Shown: positions 54,478-64,000 of the stretch, one piece after another
Layout of the letters: every line of letters begins with the position of its first letter
How positions within the stretch are numbered: the first letter of the stretch is position 1
Assembly: GCA_037126765.1 (NCBI GenBank)
Contig: JBBCBC010000009.1
Coordinates: 23,396,870-23,460,869, forward strand
Reading direction: 5' to 3'
DNA: 64,000 nucleotides
Origin: Stenogyne calaminthoides
Taxonomy: Eukaryota; Streptophyta; Magnoliopsida; Lamiales; Lamiaceae
The notes under the pieces: generated by a model
Database searches by the model: none
Seen by the model: only the letters and a program-made list of their open reading frames with translations
Told to the model about the DNA's origin: nothing
Position numbers and translations under genes: made by a program

Positions 54478-55900
54478 TCAATTTCTCGCTTCGATTTGCA
54501 TTACGACCATTTTCCCCTGTGATGGTCTTTGATGATCTAGACTTCGGAATTGTCTCATCCGGTTCCGGTTGATGAGATGTGGAGGGTTCGGTGGTGCTTG
54601 AGTAGGCGGAAGTTGTCCGATTGGCTCGACTGCGAGAGGTTTCTCTGTGGAGGGCAGTCTCGCTGGTTCCACAACAATAAGGTTTACGGTTCGCGAACCG
54701 ATGTAGTTTCGTGTTCGCGGGCGGTGGAAGAGTAGGAGAGACATGCTTTCGGCAGCCGTTAGTCCGAGTGGTGAATCACCGAGCCGGAGGAGAAGGAGAT
54801 CGTTAAATCTCGTGCTTCTTCCTCGAATGAACCGGCGAGCTCTCGGCTTGAAGCCCTGTGCTGTCGATTTTTCACTGATTTTTGTGGTGCAACAGATCGA
54901 TCGGCACTCTTTCTTCATCGACTCATCTTCTAAAGATCGAGTCATGGAGGCTTGCTTCGCTTTCTTGACCTCTTCTCCCGGACCTTTACCAGTTTTCTTT
55001 TTCTTCTTTTTTGGGGGCATCCGGTGTAGACGAAGTTGCTTCCTTGCTTTTTTCCTTCTTCGCCTTTGGGGAAGTTGGCCGCGATATCATCGTCTGGTGG
55101 CCCAAATATGGCTAAAGTGGTGGAGAGGAATGCCTTGTAGGACTTGATCCCATTCTGCTCCCATCCGGCATTTGGCATTTTGTCTTGTAGGATAACCGCA
55201 ACCTTGTTGAGATTGTTTGATCCCTTCTTCGAGATAGACACGCCTCCACTCATCAACTCCAAATTTATCATGTTCTTGGAGTAGAATGGCCTTTAGGAAC
55301 CCATGCTAATTGATGTTCTTGGCTTCATCAATTATTGCGACCATCTTTGTCTGATTTGACCGATGTAAGAGCATCACGGGCTGAATGAAATACCCATAAT
55401 TGTTTTTGACAAAATGTCAAACAACAATCGGTATTTCCTCTTGAGCATTGGCTCCGACAAAGCCCGGCGTATGATGTTTGTCGGCCTCTCTCGATGAGCT
55501 CATTTCGATCACTCATCTTGATTCTCCCCTCAGTGAGCAAAGCAAGAGATTCGCCCTTTGGTAGGTGAACAGACGAGTTATATCCTCATTCGTCGGTCGA
55601 TCTCTTCTCCAAATTTCGTCGAAAGTAGTTCTTCTCTGGAGCATCTGATCCATCCTTAAATTCCTTACGAATTCGAGGGCTTCATCTTTGCATCATTTGG
55701 ATTGCGTTGAGCAAAGACAATATTTCTCAAGTCCTCGCTTTCTTGAAATTTCCTCTACTTCCATTGATTTGGATCCTTTGTAACCCCAAATTGTACGAAC
55801 TTGTCCTCGACAATCCTTAATGTCGATTCAAGATAATTGCACATTATTTTACCCATACCGTGAGTGATCATCTACATATAAGATAGATTCGGTTAAAATT
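54478..55900 (-). pseudogene. 3' accessory ORF of D, proximal part (env-like position)
   Basis: Fragments of a long ORF on the minus strand: 55,540-55,328 (GRIKMSDRNELIERGR), 55,271-54,942 (NLNKVAVILQDKMPNAGW then IKSYKAFLSTTLAIFGPP), and 55,020-54,478, which opens MPPKKKKKKTGKGPGEEVKK, a strongly basic nuclear-localisation-like start, and becomes Pro-rich. Frames shift several times between 55,900 and 55,270. Layout corresponds to the 3' ORF of A and B; direct similarity to those proteins is not obvious by eye. Confidence 0.55.
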
Positions 55901-58147
55901 GTGCATAAATACTAAGAATATCACATATCGCGAAACCAAGAAACAATAAAACATAATACGGATATCAACGATTGACAAAATCTTTAAGATCAATGGTTTT
56001 AAAAGAATGATTCATCAAATAATCGAAATTACCGATTACGTTTTTTGGGAAGATAAATTTGAAACTTAAGAAAAACACTTTGAATCGCAGAGAAGTAATC
56101 TGGAGAGTTTTCAGAAAATAAATCGCAAGTTTGTGATTTGGAAAACTCTGGTAGGGTTTTTGATGAACCTTATAAAGATGAGGAGGGAACAAAAGACAAG
56201 ATTTGGAAGATCAACAGTTTGAAAAGATTAAACGATCCAGATTAAGCGGTTTTGATCGAATGGTTGGAAAAGGTGCGTCTTTAAAAAACCTTTTGGATTT
56301 AAAAGCTCATTTTGTAGCAATTAATACATGTACCCCACGCCCCGCATTAAATGATTTGCGGGGATACGTCCACACGTAATGCGTCTGATAAAGAAGGCAA
56401 ATAAAAAAGCAGATAAGATCCGATAAATAAGAAAATAACAGGGGAAAAGAAAGGCGTATCTGGTTGACTGATATAGTAATCAGTCAATACCACTTGAAGT
56501 TGATTCCACTTGTTGATCTTAGTTTTATGCCTAAACCTTATAATTTCCCAACTGTTCTTTTCAACTGATCTGTTTCATTTTGTGTCTGATTTTCCTTCTG
56601 ATCCTCCTCGATCAGTTGAAGTTCCCCCTTCAACCGATATTTCGCTTTTTCTCGTAGATCGATATATCCGATTTGTTGAGGTTTCAAGTTCAACCGATCT
56701 TCCTTTATCGATCGGTTTAGATATGTAATCAGATTTTGGTTGACCTAATCTGATTCTTCTCAGATCAAGCCAATTCTTGGGATAAGTGTTACCGCCAAAA
56801 CTTAGTCTAGAATAGTAGTCTCTATTCCCTAAGTTGGCGATTTGACATCTTGTAATTATCGTCTGTATATCTTGATATGTCAATCCGCCGTAAATTTATC
56901 CAATTATCAGTCGCGTGATTTCTACACGCTGTCCTTGTGATGCAAATTTCTCTAAAAGGCTTTTTGAAATCAAATTTGCATTTGCACCCTTGCTTGGCCT
57001 CTATAAATTGGACCAATGTTTTACACAACATAACCCATTCACCATACTTATCTTCTTTGTAAAAACATGCATTCTCGGTGAACCCTTATTTACGGTGAAA
57101 CTTGCACAAACACCTTTACCCCTTTTTTCAATGATTTGACTTCTCAAATCAACCCCGTGTGTCCCTTATCATTTGTTTTTAAATGCGTCATCAAAGATTT
57201 CACATACAATTGTTGCTAAGCTTCTCCACCACCACGGCGGATCTGGCTGTCATGAATCGAGAAGACACTTCTCCTAACCGTATGCACCTTGTGTGTCTAT
57301 CGTGATGACGTAACTAGCATCAACAGACTCAGTCTGATATAAAACATGAGTTTGATATACGGTCTTGATCAGACAACAACCCATCTTCGATATCACTCAA
57401 TTTTTACATGTAGCACATGTGCCCATAAGGTCTTTGAACCAAACTCTTGGCGCGTGTGCTCCATTTAACTGTTGGAGAGTCCATTGACTTCGTCTAAGGG
57501 CTCTGGCTTAGAAATCCTATCAACGCCGCTCTCGCTCCTTCGGTTTTAGCTTCACTAATGGGCTTTAGGATTACTTTAAAGCCTCTCTCACCCTTGTTAA
57601 GTGGGGGAAAATGAGAGCATCGATTTAAAATCTCTCTCTCCCGCACTTCTTGGGTTAGGATGAGGGTTTAGGGTTATAGGTTTAGGGTTTTTGGTTATGA
57701 CTTATGTCTTGACCTCCCGGTCCTTTGTACTTGTAACTTGTAGTGTAATCGACCTTGGTCTTTATCAATGAAAAGTTCTATTATTCCATTGTTGTGTAAA
57801 TTCTCTGCTTTCTTATGCGATTGTAGGCTTTAATCTGTGAATCTTGTTTGTTGAATATCATAAATCGACTTACAAAGATGTAAAATAACCCAACCGATTT
57901 AATCGGATATTCCTTTTAAATTGAGCGTTTCCTTTAATCGATAAACCTTAAATCGATCGATTCCTTTAATCGATAACTCAGAAATCGATCGATTTCTCAC
58001 ATCGCCTTCCTCCTTGATTTTCTTACGATCGATTGAGATACCAAACTCAACTGATTCTTTTCAACCTGGTTAGTCTCTTAACCAGCTGGTTCTAGAGAAT
58101 AATCCATCAAGCATTTTAGGTGTTTTTTTTCTCCAAGATCCGAAGCC
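55901..58147 (-). other. Spacer between pol and 3' ORF of element D
   Basis: About 2.2 kb without a credible conserved ORF, longer than the 0.6-kb spacer of A and B. The part nearest the ORF (about 55,960-56,200) is A/T-rich and leader-like. There is a short 'gtttagggttataggtttagggttttt' style repeat at 57,665-57,695, seen as TTTAGGG units on the + strand. Region 57,900-58,060 has repeated 'aatcgatcgat' strings. I cannot say whether another insertion is hidden here. Confidence 0.45.
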
Positions 58148-61100
58148 CTAGCTCATTACACAATTCTCTCCTAATCTAATCTCAGCTAGTGGCTTGGTTA
58201 GAATATCAACTTTCTGTAAATCAGTGTGAATCTTTTCCATTATGATATTCTTCTTTTCAACATGATCTCTTATAAAATGGTGTCTGACATCCACATGCTT
58301 GCATCTTGTATGTAGAAACGAGATTATGAGTGATTGCAATAACACTATTATCGTCACGTAAATATAGGTACATTCTTAGCTACGATGTTATAATCCTCAC
58401 CGCCGACTAAGCGAGGAAGCGCTTGGGAAATAACAACTTCCTGCAGCCATATATTTCGCTTCGATAGTAGATGTCGCAATCGATGTCTCGCTTCTTTTGA
58501 AAACCACGAGATCGGTTTTACTTCCTAAAATCGACATGTTCCTAAGGTTGACTTCACAATCTTGCAACCTCCATAATCGAAATCGAAATACCCACTAAGC
58601 TCTAGATTATCATCGATGGGTAAAATAAACCAAGGTTTATCGTCCTTCAGATACTTAAGAATCCGCTTAGTCTGCTTCTAGGTGGCTTTGCATTGATTTG
58701 CTCAAATCGCACATACACCCTCTTGCAAAAGGTGATATCCGGGTCGCTTTGCGAATGTATAGTAGAGATCCAATGAGAGCCCTATATTCTTTCTGATTTG
58801 TTTTCGACCATCCTCATCTGGATCCATCTTGAATCCAAGTCATCATAGGAATTTTGGCTTCCTTGCAATTTTGAACTCCAAACTTAGCCAATAAATTCCT
58901 AGTGTACTTTGCTTGGCAGATGAATATCCCTTCTGCACTTTGCTTCACCGGAGACCCGTAATTCATAATTCATCCGTCCCCATCATGGACATCTCGAACT
59001 TCCCTTGCATCAGTTTGCTGAATCTTTCACATAGACTCTTGTTAGGAGATCCGAAGATGATGTCGTCCACGTAGATCTGAACCATCAGAATATCTTCTCC
59101 ATCTTCTATTCTGAATAAGGTTCTGTCCACTGTTCCTTTAGTGAACCCACTGTCGATCAAGAACTGAGAGAGTGTATCATACCAAGCTCGAGGAGCTTGT
59201 TTCAGGCCATAAAGAGCTTTTCTTAAACGGTACACTTGGTTGTTCTTTTTTCGGCTTCGGAGGTTGTTCGACATAAACTTCCTCTCGATAGTACCCCGTT
59301 TAAAAATGCACTCTTTACGTCCATCTGATACACAGTGAACCCTCTGTGGGAAGCATATGCCAGAAACAGCCGAATGGCTTCTAGGCGAGCGACTGGTGCA
59401 AAGGTCTCGTCATAATCAATTCCTTCTGATTGTGAATACCCCTTAGCAACAAGTCTTACCTTATTTCTGGTGATGACATTTTTCTCATCTCTCTTGTTCT
59501 TGAAAACCCACTTCGTGCCAATTACGTCTTGATGATTTGTCTGCATCTACCGGTTCCCAAACTTGATTTACATCGAACTGTTCCAAATTTCTCCTCCTGC
59601 ATGGCTAGAATCCGACTTCGTCTTGTAGAGCTTCCTCTATTGTTGTTGGTTCCTTCATAGACAAATAACAAAGAATACATGGCACTTTCACCAATCTGAT
59701 GTCTAGTTTTAACTTTATCAGATGGGTCTCCGATGATCAGATCAGTTGGATGACTGGTTATCCAGGTCCTTCTGTTCTGATTTGCGTCGGTTTGGAGAAC
59801 ATCATCCATTTCTGATAAAGGTTCATTACTAGCGACTGGGAGTGGTGCAGAATTATGATCCACTTGATAAGAACATGTCTCGGTGATGTTGGACTCATCA
59901 TGTGTTGATGTCTGTTAAATTGGGAACTTCAGTGTTCCCCTCGAACCGGATGGTTCGGTTGATCTTTATCTCTCACCAGATCGAAACTTCTTCATCGACA
60001 TTTTTTTAATACCTTAGGATCTGAATGATCCGGTGAATCAGCTAGATCCGGAATGTATACTTTATTACGGTTTACGATTCTTTTTCCTTGATCATTAGTG
60101 ATCCATTTTCGAGCATCAGTCTTGGTTGATCGGTACATCTTGTTCTCGAGGCGATTTCTCTTGTTCGGAAGATGCTTCATCAAAGACTACATGGGGTGTT
60201 TCTTCCACAAGTAGGGTTAAGTTGTAAACCCCGAAAGCCTTGCTAGATGAGGAATATCCTAAGAATATACCCTCATCCGACTTGGCCTCAAAAGTCTTCA
60301 ACCCGATTCTTCCCATTGTTGTGTATGAAACACTTACACCCAAAAACATGGAAGTAAGAAACACGAGGTTTTTCGTCCTTCCACAGTTCATAGGGTGTTT
60401 TGTAGTGAGCCTTAGTCGAAGATATCTGTTTCCGAGTATGACATGCGTGTTGATTGCTTCGCCTGAAACGGCTTGGTATTGCATGTTCAACTAACATCGT
60501 CGCGGCGAACTTCTTTGAGAGAGTTCTGTTCCTCCGCTCGCTACTCCCATTTTGTTGTGGCGTCCTTGCGGTGATGTTTCATGTCAGATACCAAACTTAG
60601 AGCAAAAATCGGTAATAAAAGAGTTCGAAATTGCAGTACCTTTATCTCGATCGATTTTTACTACAATCGACACCCTTCTCATTTTGTAATCTTTTTAGCA
60701 ATTTCGGGTATCTTTGTTGTCGCCTCATTCTTCTTATGTAAGAATATAACCTGTAAACTTGGAATAGTCATCCACGATTACGAGTATATTTAAGTCCGCT
60801 GAGATCGACCGGTGTAATCGGGTCCAAATAGATCCATATGAAGCAGCTGCAGTACTCTGCTGGATGTCGGTCCGGAATTCCCTTGAATGAAGCTTTGACC
60901 TGTTTTCCCCTTCGACATGCAGTACATGTCTGATCCTTTGAAAATACTTCATTCGGAAGTCCTTCCACTAGAGACATCCTTGCTATCTTATTAAGAGTTT
61001 TAAAGTTCAGATGGCTCATTCTTTTGTGCCAGAGCAAACTGCTACTTTTGGAACTCTTGACAATCAGGCATGCATTTCTTGGGCAACTGTTCCAATCAGC

Positions 61101-61614
61101 TGTGTAGATCGTCCCTTTCCTTGAACCAGTTAGCAAAATCTGTTGAGTGGCTCGATTCTTGATAGTGCATTGGTCAGTCGAGAACTCAACACTGAATCCG
61201 TTGTCGCAGAATTGTGAAACCGATAATAGGTTGTGCTTCAGACCTTCGACATACGAGACTCCAGTTACTTGTACATCATCATTCTCTAAGGTTCCGAATC
61301 CTTTGGTATAACCAAAGTTATCATCACCGAAGAGTACACGCGGGCCTTTCTGTTCTATGTAAGAGCTGAGGAGATGTTTGCTTCCAGTCATGTGCCTTGA
61401 GCATCCACTATCGATGTACCAGATAGTTGCTTGCACACCTCCTTTGTTGGCCAGACCCACGCGATCCTGCAGCCAAATCAGGCTTTAGGTACCCCTTTTG
61501 GATTGGGTCCTGAGGGGTTAGGATTAGTTTTGGGGATCCATACAAACAGAGCACTTCTATTGTGATCAGTAAGATCAGAAGGCCTGATTTGTCTCCCATA
61601 CCTATCAACATAAT
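58148..61614 (-). pseudogene. pol: gag end and pol of element D
   Basis: Begins inside late gag (VDRYGRQIRPSDLTDHN near 61,610, the equivalent of VYVDVYGRQI in A and B). Protease WYIDSGCSRHMTGS (about 61,420) keeps DSG. Integrase: LWHKRMSHLNFKT and CTACRRGKQVKASF (61,030-60,890), core decayed between 60,880 and 60,500, C-terminus with GCKCFIHNNG and DEGIFLGYSSSSKAF (60,490-60,116). RT: GTKWVFKNKRDEKN (about 59,525), QMDVKSAFLNGVL, KALYGLKQAPRAWYD, YVDDIIFGSPNKS (about 59,065). RNase H is mostly unreadable (58,940-58,360) but its end, CKHVDVRHHFIRDHVEKKN, is clear at 58,310-58,250. At least eight breaks. Confidence 0.88.
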
Positions 61615-63580
61615 TGTTGGTCCCGGTGAAAATGAGTCTTACACGTGTATGGGGGGGAATACACGTGTTCAGTGATTTTAAAACTTTTTCTCACTGAGGT
61701 CAGCTTGGGTCAGATAATCCTGAAGATTAGGTTCTGAGAAGCACAGATCGCTTCGGGTCAAGTCTCATGAGACAAATGATCCCGAGCTGCTTTCGAGATA
61801 CCTCGATAATCCCAACCGAATCCTCGAGTGTCAGAGATCCCGAGTTGCTTGGATCGATATAACTAGCTTACTGAATCCTCGAAGAGAGTTCGGTTTGATA
61901 ACTATCTGTTCTAGCTACTTTCGATCGTCTTGAAATGGTTGGCCCTTAGATTATACTCGCTTTTTAAGCTTTCTTTGAAAAATCTTCCCTTTATGAAATA
62001 GTGATTAGGTCGTGATTCACTTATGCAACTTCAAAGGATTGATTCCAACCGAATATCGATGAAAAGTATGCTTTCAAAATCGTCAATGCAACAGGATAAG
62101 CAAAGATAAGGAAAGCAATAAAGAACACATCAATTATAGTGGTTCGAGAGACTCAAGCTCCTACGTCCACTCTCTCCGACTCTTGGAGAAATTCACTATC
62201 AACTTCGAGCTTTACGACTACCTCGTAGTTTACTTACTCAACTTCGCCCCGAGTTTTACGACTACTCCACGTGGTTTACTTTTCTCAACCCGACCTTGAG
62301 TTTTTACGACTACCTCGTAGTTTACTTACTCAATCACACACAAGTTTTCGGACTACCTCAGTGGCTTACTAACTTCTCCTCTAGAGTTTTCTGACTACTC
62401 CGCGTAGTTTACTAACTCTTTACAACTCTACTCACCAACAAACACACTCCAACTACCTTCTCAAGGGTTTGGGGTTTCTTGGTTGGTTTCCAACTAGGAT
62501 GAGATATCCTTTACAATGAAGCACAATGCAAAGGTTTAGGATATCTCGACTAAGCTTTGGATAAATCTTATCAAGCTAGGCTTAGTAAAGTGAGCTCTCT
62601 TCAATATAGAAGCACTTGGGAAATTCAAGGTATTTTGAGTGCTTTACTTTTGCAAGAATAAGTTCGAGCTCTTGAGTTGCGTATAAATTTCCCGTCACCT
62701 TACAATGTAGAGGGTCACCAGTATTTATAGGCATACACCAAGGTTACTCTTGAAAACTATCCGTTGGAGAGATAGCTTCGTGAGTTCCCTCTTATGGTGT
62801 GTGAAACGGCTATATTTAGGGTCTGAAACTCCCTAACATGTTTTAGGCAATAGCCTTTCATGTAGCCGGTCTTCACTTTTTGTAGTCTGGAACTTTCGTA
62901 CATCTGACATCTTTTTCAAATGCTTGTCCTTTGTCGATTGTCGGTATGGTCATGCGATGTCGTCTTCCTCTTTTTGAACTTGTGTCTTCGGTTAAAGGTA
63001 GACACCTTCAACGGCTCTTTTGGTTACAAACTCTGAGATTGATATAACCTTAACAACACTTCTGACTTAGTTCCTTTTGTCTGCATTTGAATGTCTTGGC
63101 AATATCTATCTTTCTAAGGCATTGCGTTTCTCTCAGTATTGCATCCTTCAGATTAGATATATTCAATTACCTCGGATCATTCGGTTCATCTTGAGCATTC
63201 AAGACATTCTTGAGTCTTCGATAATTACTTGTGGTCGATATTCTTGATCTTCGGTTTCTCGATCTTGATCTTGCGTCTTGAGTCTTCTCGAGTCTTGTGG
63301 TCTTCCGAGTCTTGAGGTCTTCGAGTCTTTAGGTTTATCTTGGATATATCTTTGAGTCTTCATCTTTGAGTCTTGATTCTCGGTTTCATCTCAATCTTCA
63401 GAGACTTCAGAACCTATCCTGAACTATATCTGCTGACTATACATTTTGCAGATAACATCCTAATACTCTAATAACTGAATCCTCGACTCAACTATCAAGA
63501 TCATTCTAACATGTCATACTTAGGGGTTTTGGGATCTTAATCAAAATCATATAATCTTTTATTAAATTCATCTCCCAACA
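61615..63580 (-). repeat. 3' LTR of element C
   Basis: 1,966 bp on the minus strand, TGTTGGGAG at 63,580 to GGACCAACA at 61,615. TATAAATA at 62,729-62,722. Same subfamily as A. Shows the CTG/CAG-type corruption throughout U3 (about 63,120-63,420), and also at 61,740-62,420. Confidence 0.93.
62722..62729 (-). promoter_or_regulatory. TATA box, 3' LTR of C
   Basis: TATAAATA on the minus strand, in the context CCTATAAATACTGGTGACC shared with A and B. Confidence 0.78.
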
Positions 63581-63597
63581 ATTTCCCCTTTTTGATG
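63581..63597 (-). other. Polypurine tract of element C
   Basis: Minus-strand CATCAAAAAGGGGAAAT before the LTR. This shows that the sequence to its right is the 3' end of C's interior and the LTR is a 3' LTR. Confidence 0.9.
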
Positions 63598-64000
63598 ATG
63601 CCAAAACCTATCTTGTTACAAATATATAACCTATACTCGTGTTTTGAGTTTATCCTATTACAAGATTGGTTGTCTCCCAACTATTTCTTAGATCAGAGAA
63701 TCTCCCAACAATTTCAGAGTTTCTCAACAGTTTAATCATATATCAAATTTCTTCAGTAATGAATCTCTTTAACTAGTTCATTACCAAATACTTAAACAAT
63801 TTCCCTCTTATCGATACAATCGGTTTAGAGACATTCATTCAAAGATATCAAAATAAAGACATGTAAATAAGATAATGAGATATTATCTTTTGAGCATAAT
63901 GATAAATCTTCATTGATGATAAGTATACCTTTACTGATTACAATGAATTTATCAAACAAAATCAAAAAGACAAAATTTAAAGATTACGAGTCTTACGAGT
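63598..64000 (-). other. 3' untranslated region of element C
   Basis: Inverted homologue of 11,550-11,912 in A, including the 'gaaattgttgggagat'-type units. No ORF. Confidence 0.8.

Larger units (their letters stand above)
50933..61614 (-). mobile_element. Sirevirus-like Ty1/copia element D (5' part off window, cut by C)
   Basis: Minus-strand element: 3' LTR 50,933-52,485, purine tract, long 3' accessory region (52,501 to about 58,147), pol 58,148-61,460 and the end of gag up to 61,614. The layout is the same as A and B but the sequence is clearly diverged. Element C interrupts it at 61,614; the rest of gag and the 5' LTR lie off the right edge. Confidence 0.88.
61615..64000 (-). mobile_element. 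Sirevirus-like element C (3' end only)
   Basis: Minus-strand 3' LTR with purine tract and 420 bp of internal 3' sequence, all homologous to A (11,560-14,055). Its body lies off the right edge. It is inserted in late gag of D. ATAAT (61,610-61,614) is the candidate target duplication. Confidence 0.92.

Noticed and set aside
57660..57695. TTTAGGG-type repeats as interstitial telomere
   Set aside because: Only about three imperfect units are present, which is within chance for AT-rich sequence.
61615..63580. This LTR as the 5' LTR of element D
   Set aside because: A purine tract and A-like 3' interior lie on its right, and its left side runs straight into late gag without primer site or gag start.
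1..64000. CRISPR arrays, bacterial operons, ribosome binding sites, tRNA or rRNA genes
   Set aside because: The sequence is eukaryotic transposon DNA. The short repeats are LTR U3 units, not spacer-separated repeats, and no cloverleaf or rRNA core was recognised.

Overview
The window is a repeat-dense block of plant nuclear DNA made almost entirely of nested LTR retrotransposons. I can support no host protein-coding gene, tRNA, rRNA or CRISPR array. The plant origin rests on the element families: Ty1/copia elements of the Sirevirus type primed by initiator tRNA-Met, Ty1/copia elements resembling the Tork/Angela and Ale groups, and a Ty3/gypsy Tat-lineage element carrying an antisense gene. 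A eudicot is likely, but I cannot name the species. Element names A to J below are mine.

Left block (1-21,969). Sirevirus-like element A (+, 1-14,055, 5' LTR cut by the window edge) sits inside the RNase H region of Tat-type Ty3/gypsy element I (+, 14,056-20,214). Element I in turn sits inside the reverse transcriptase of an Ale-like copia fragment H (-, 20,215-21,725). Element I carries, between its integrase and its 3' LTR, an antisense gene with its own TATA box, at least three recognisable introns and a long coiled coil. H is followed by a short opposite-strand LTR (21,742-21,969).

Middle block (21,970-47,768). An unassigned LTR-like host stretch J (21,970-23,707 and 46,463-47,768) is split by copia element F (-, 23,708-46,457, target duplication ATCAC). 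F is itself split in its gag-pol frame by complete Sirevirus-like element B (+, 27,682-42,052, 14,371 bp, target duplication GTTAA). Both insertions are resolved to the base by matching target duplications.

Right block (47,769-64,000). Element G (+, same family as F, so F and G make a large inverted repeat) is cut at 50,932 by Sirevirus-like element D (-). D is cut in late gag at 61,614 by element C (-, same family as A and B). G, D and C all run off the right edge.

The Sirevirus-like elements A, B and D share the order LTR, tRNA-Met primer site (where visible), gag, protease-integrase-RT-RNase H, then a long extra 3' region with an ORF of unknown function, a purine tract and the 3' LTR. All pol frames are broken. 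Many breaks in A, B, C and D follow one pattern: short replacement-plus-indel changes centred on CTG or CAG (for example ctga to tcga, tcagg to tcggg), arranged in blocks. This looks more like a sequence-context assembly or base-calling artefact at methylated CHG sites than ordinary mutation. Element I instead carries transition-type stop codons expected from deamination.
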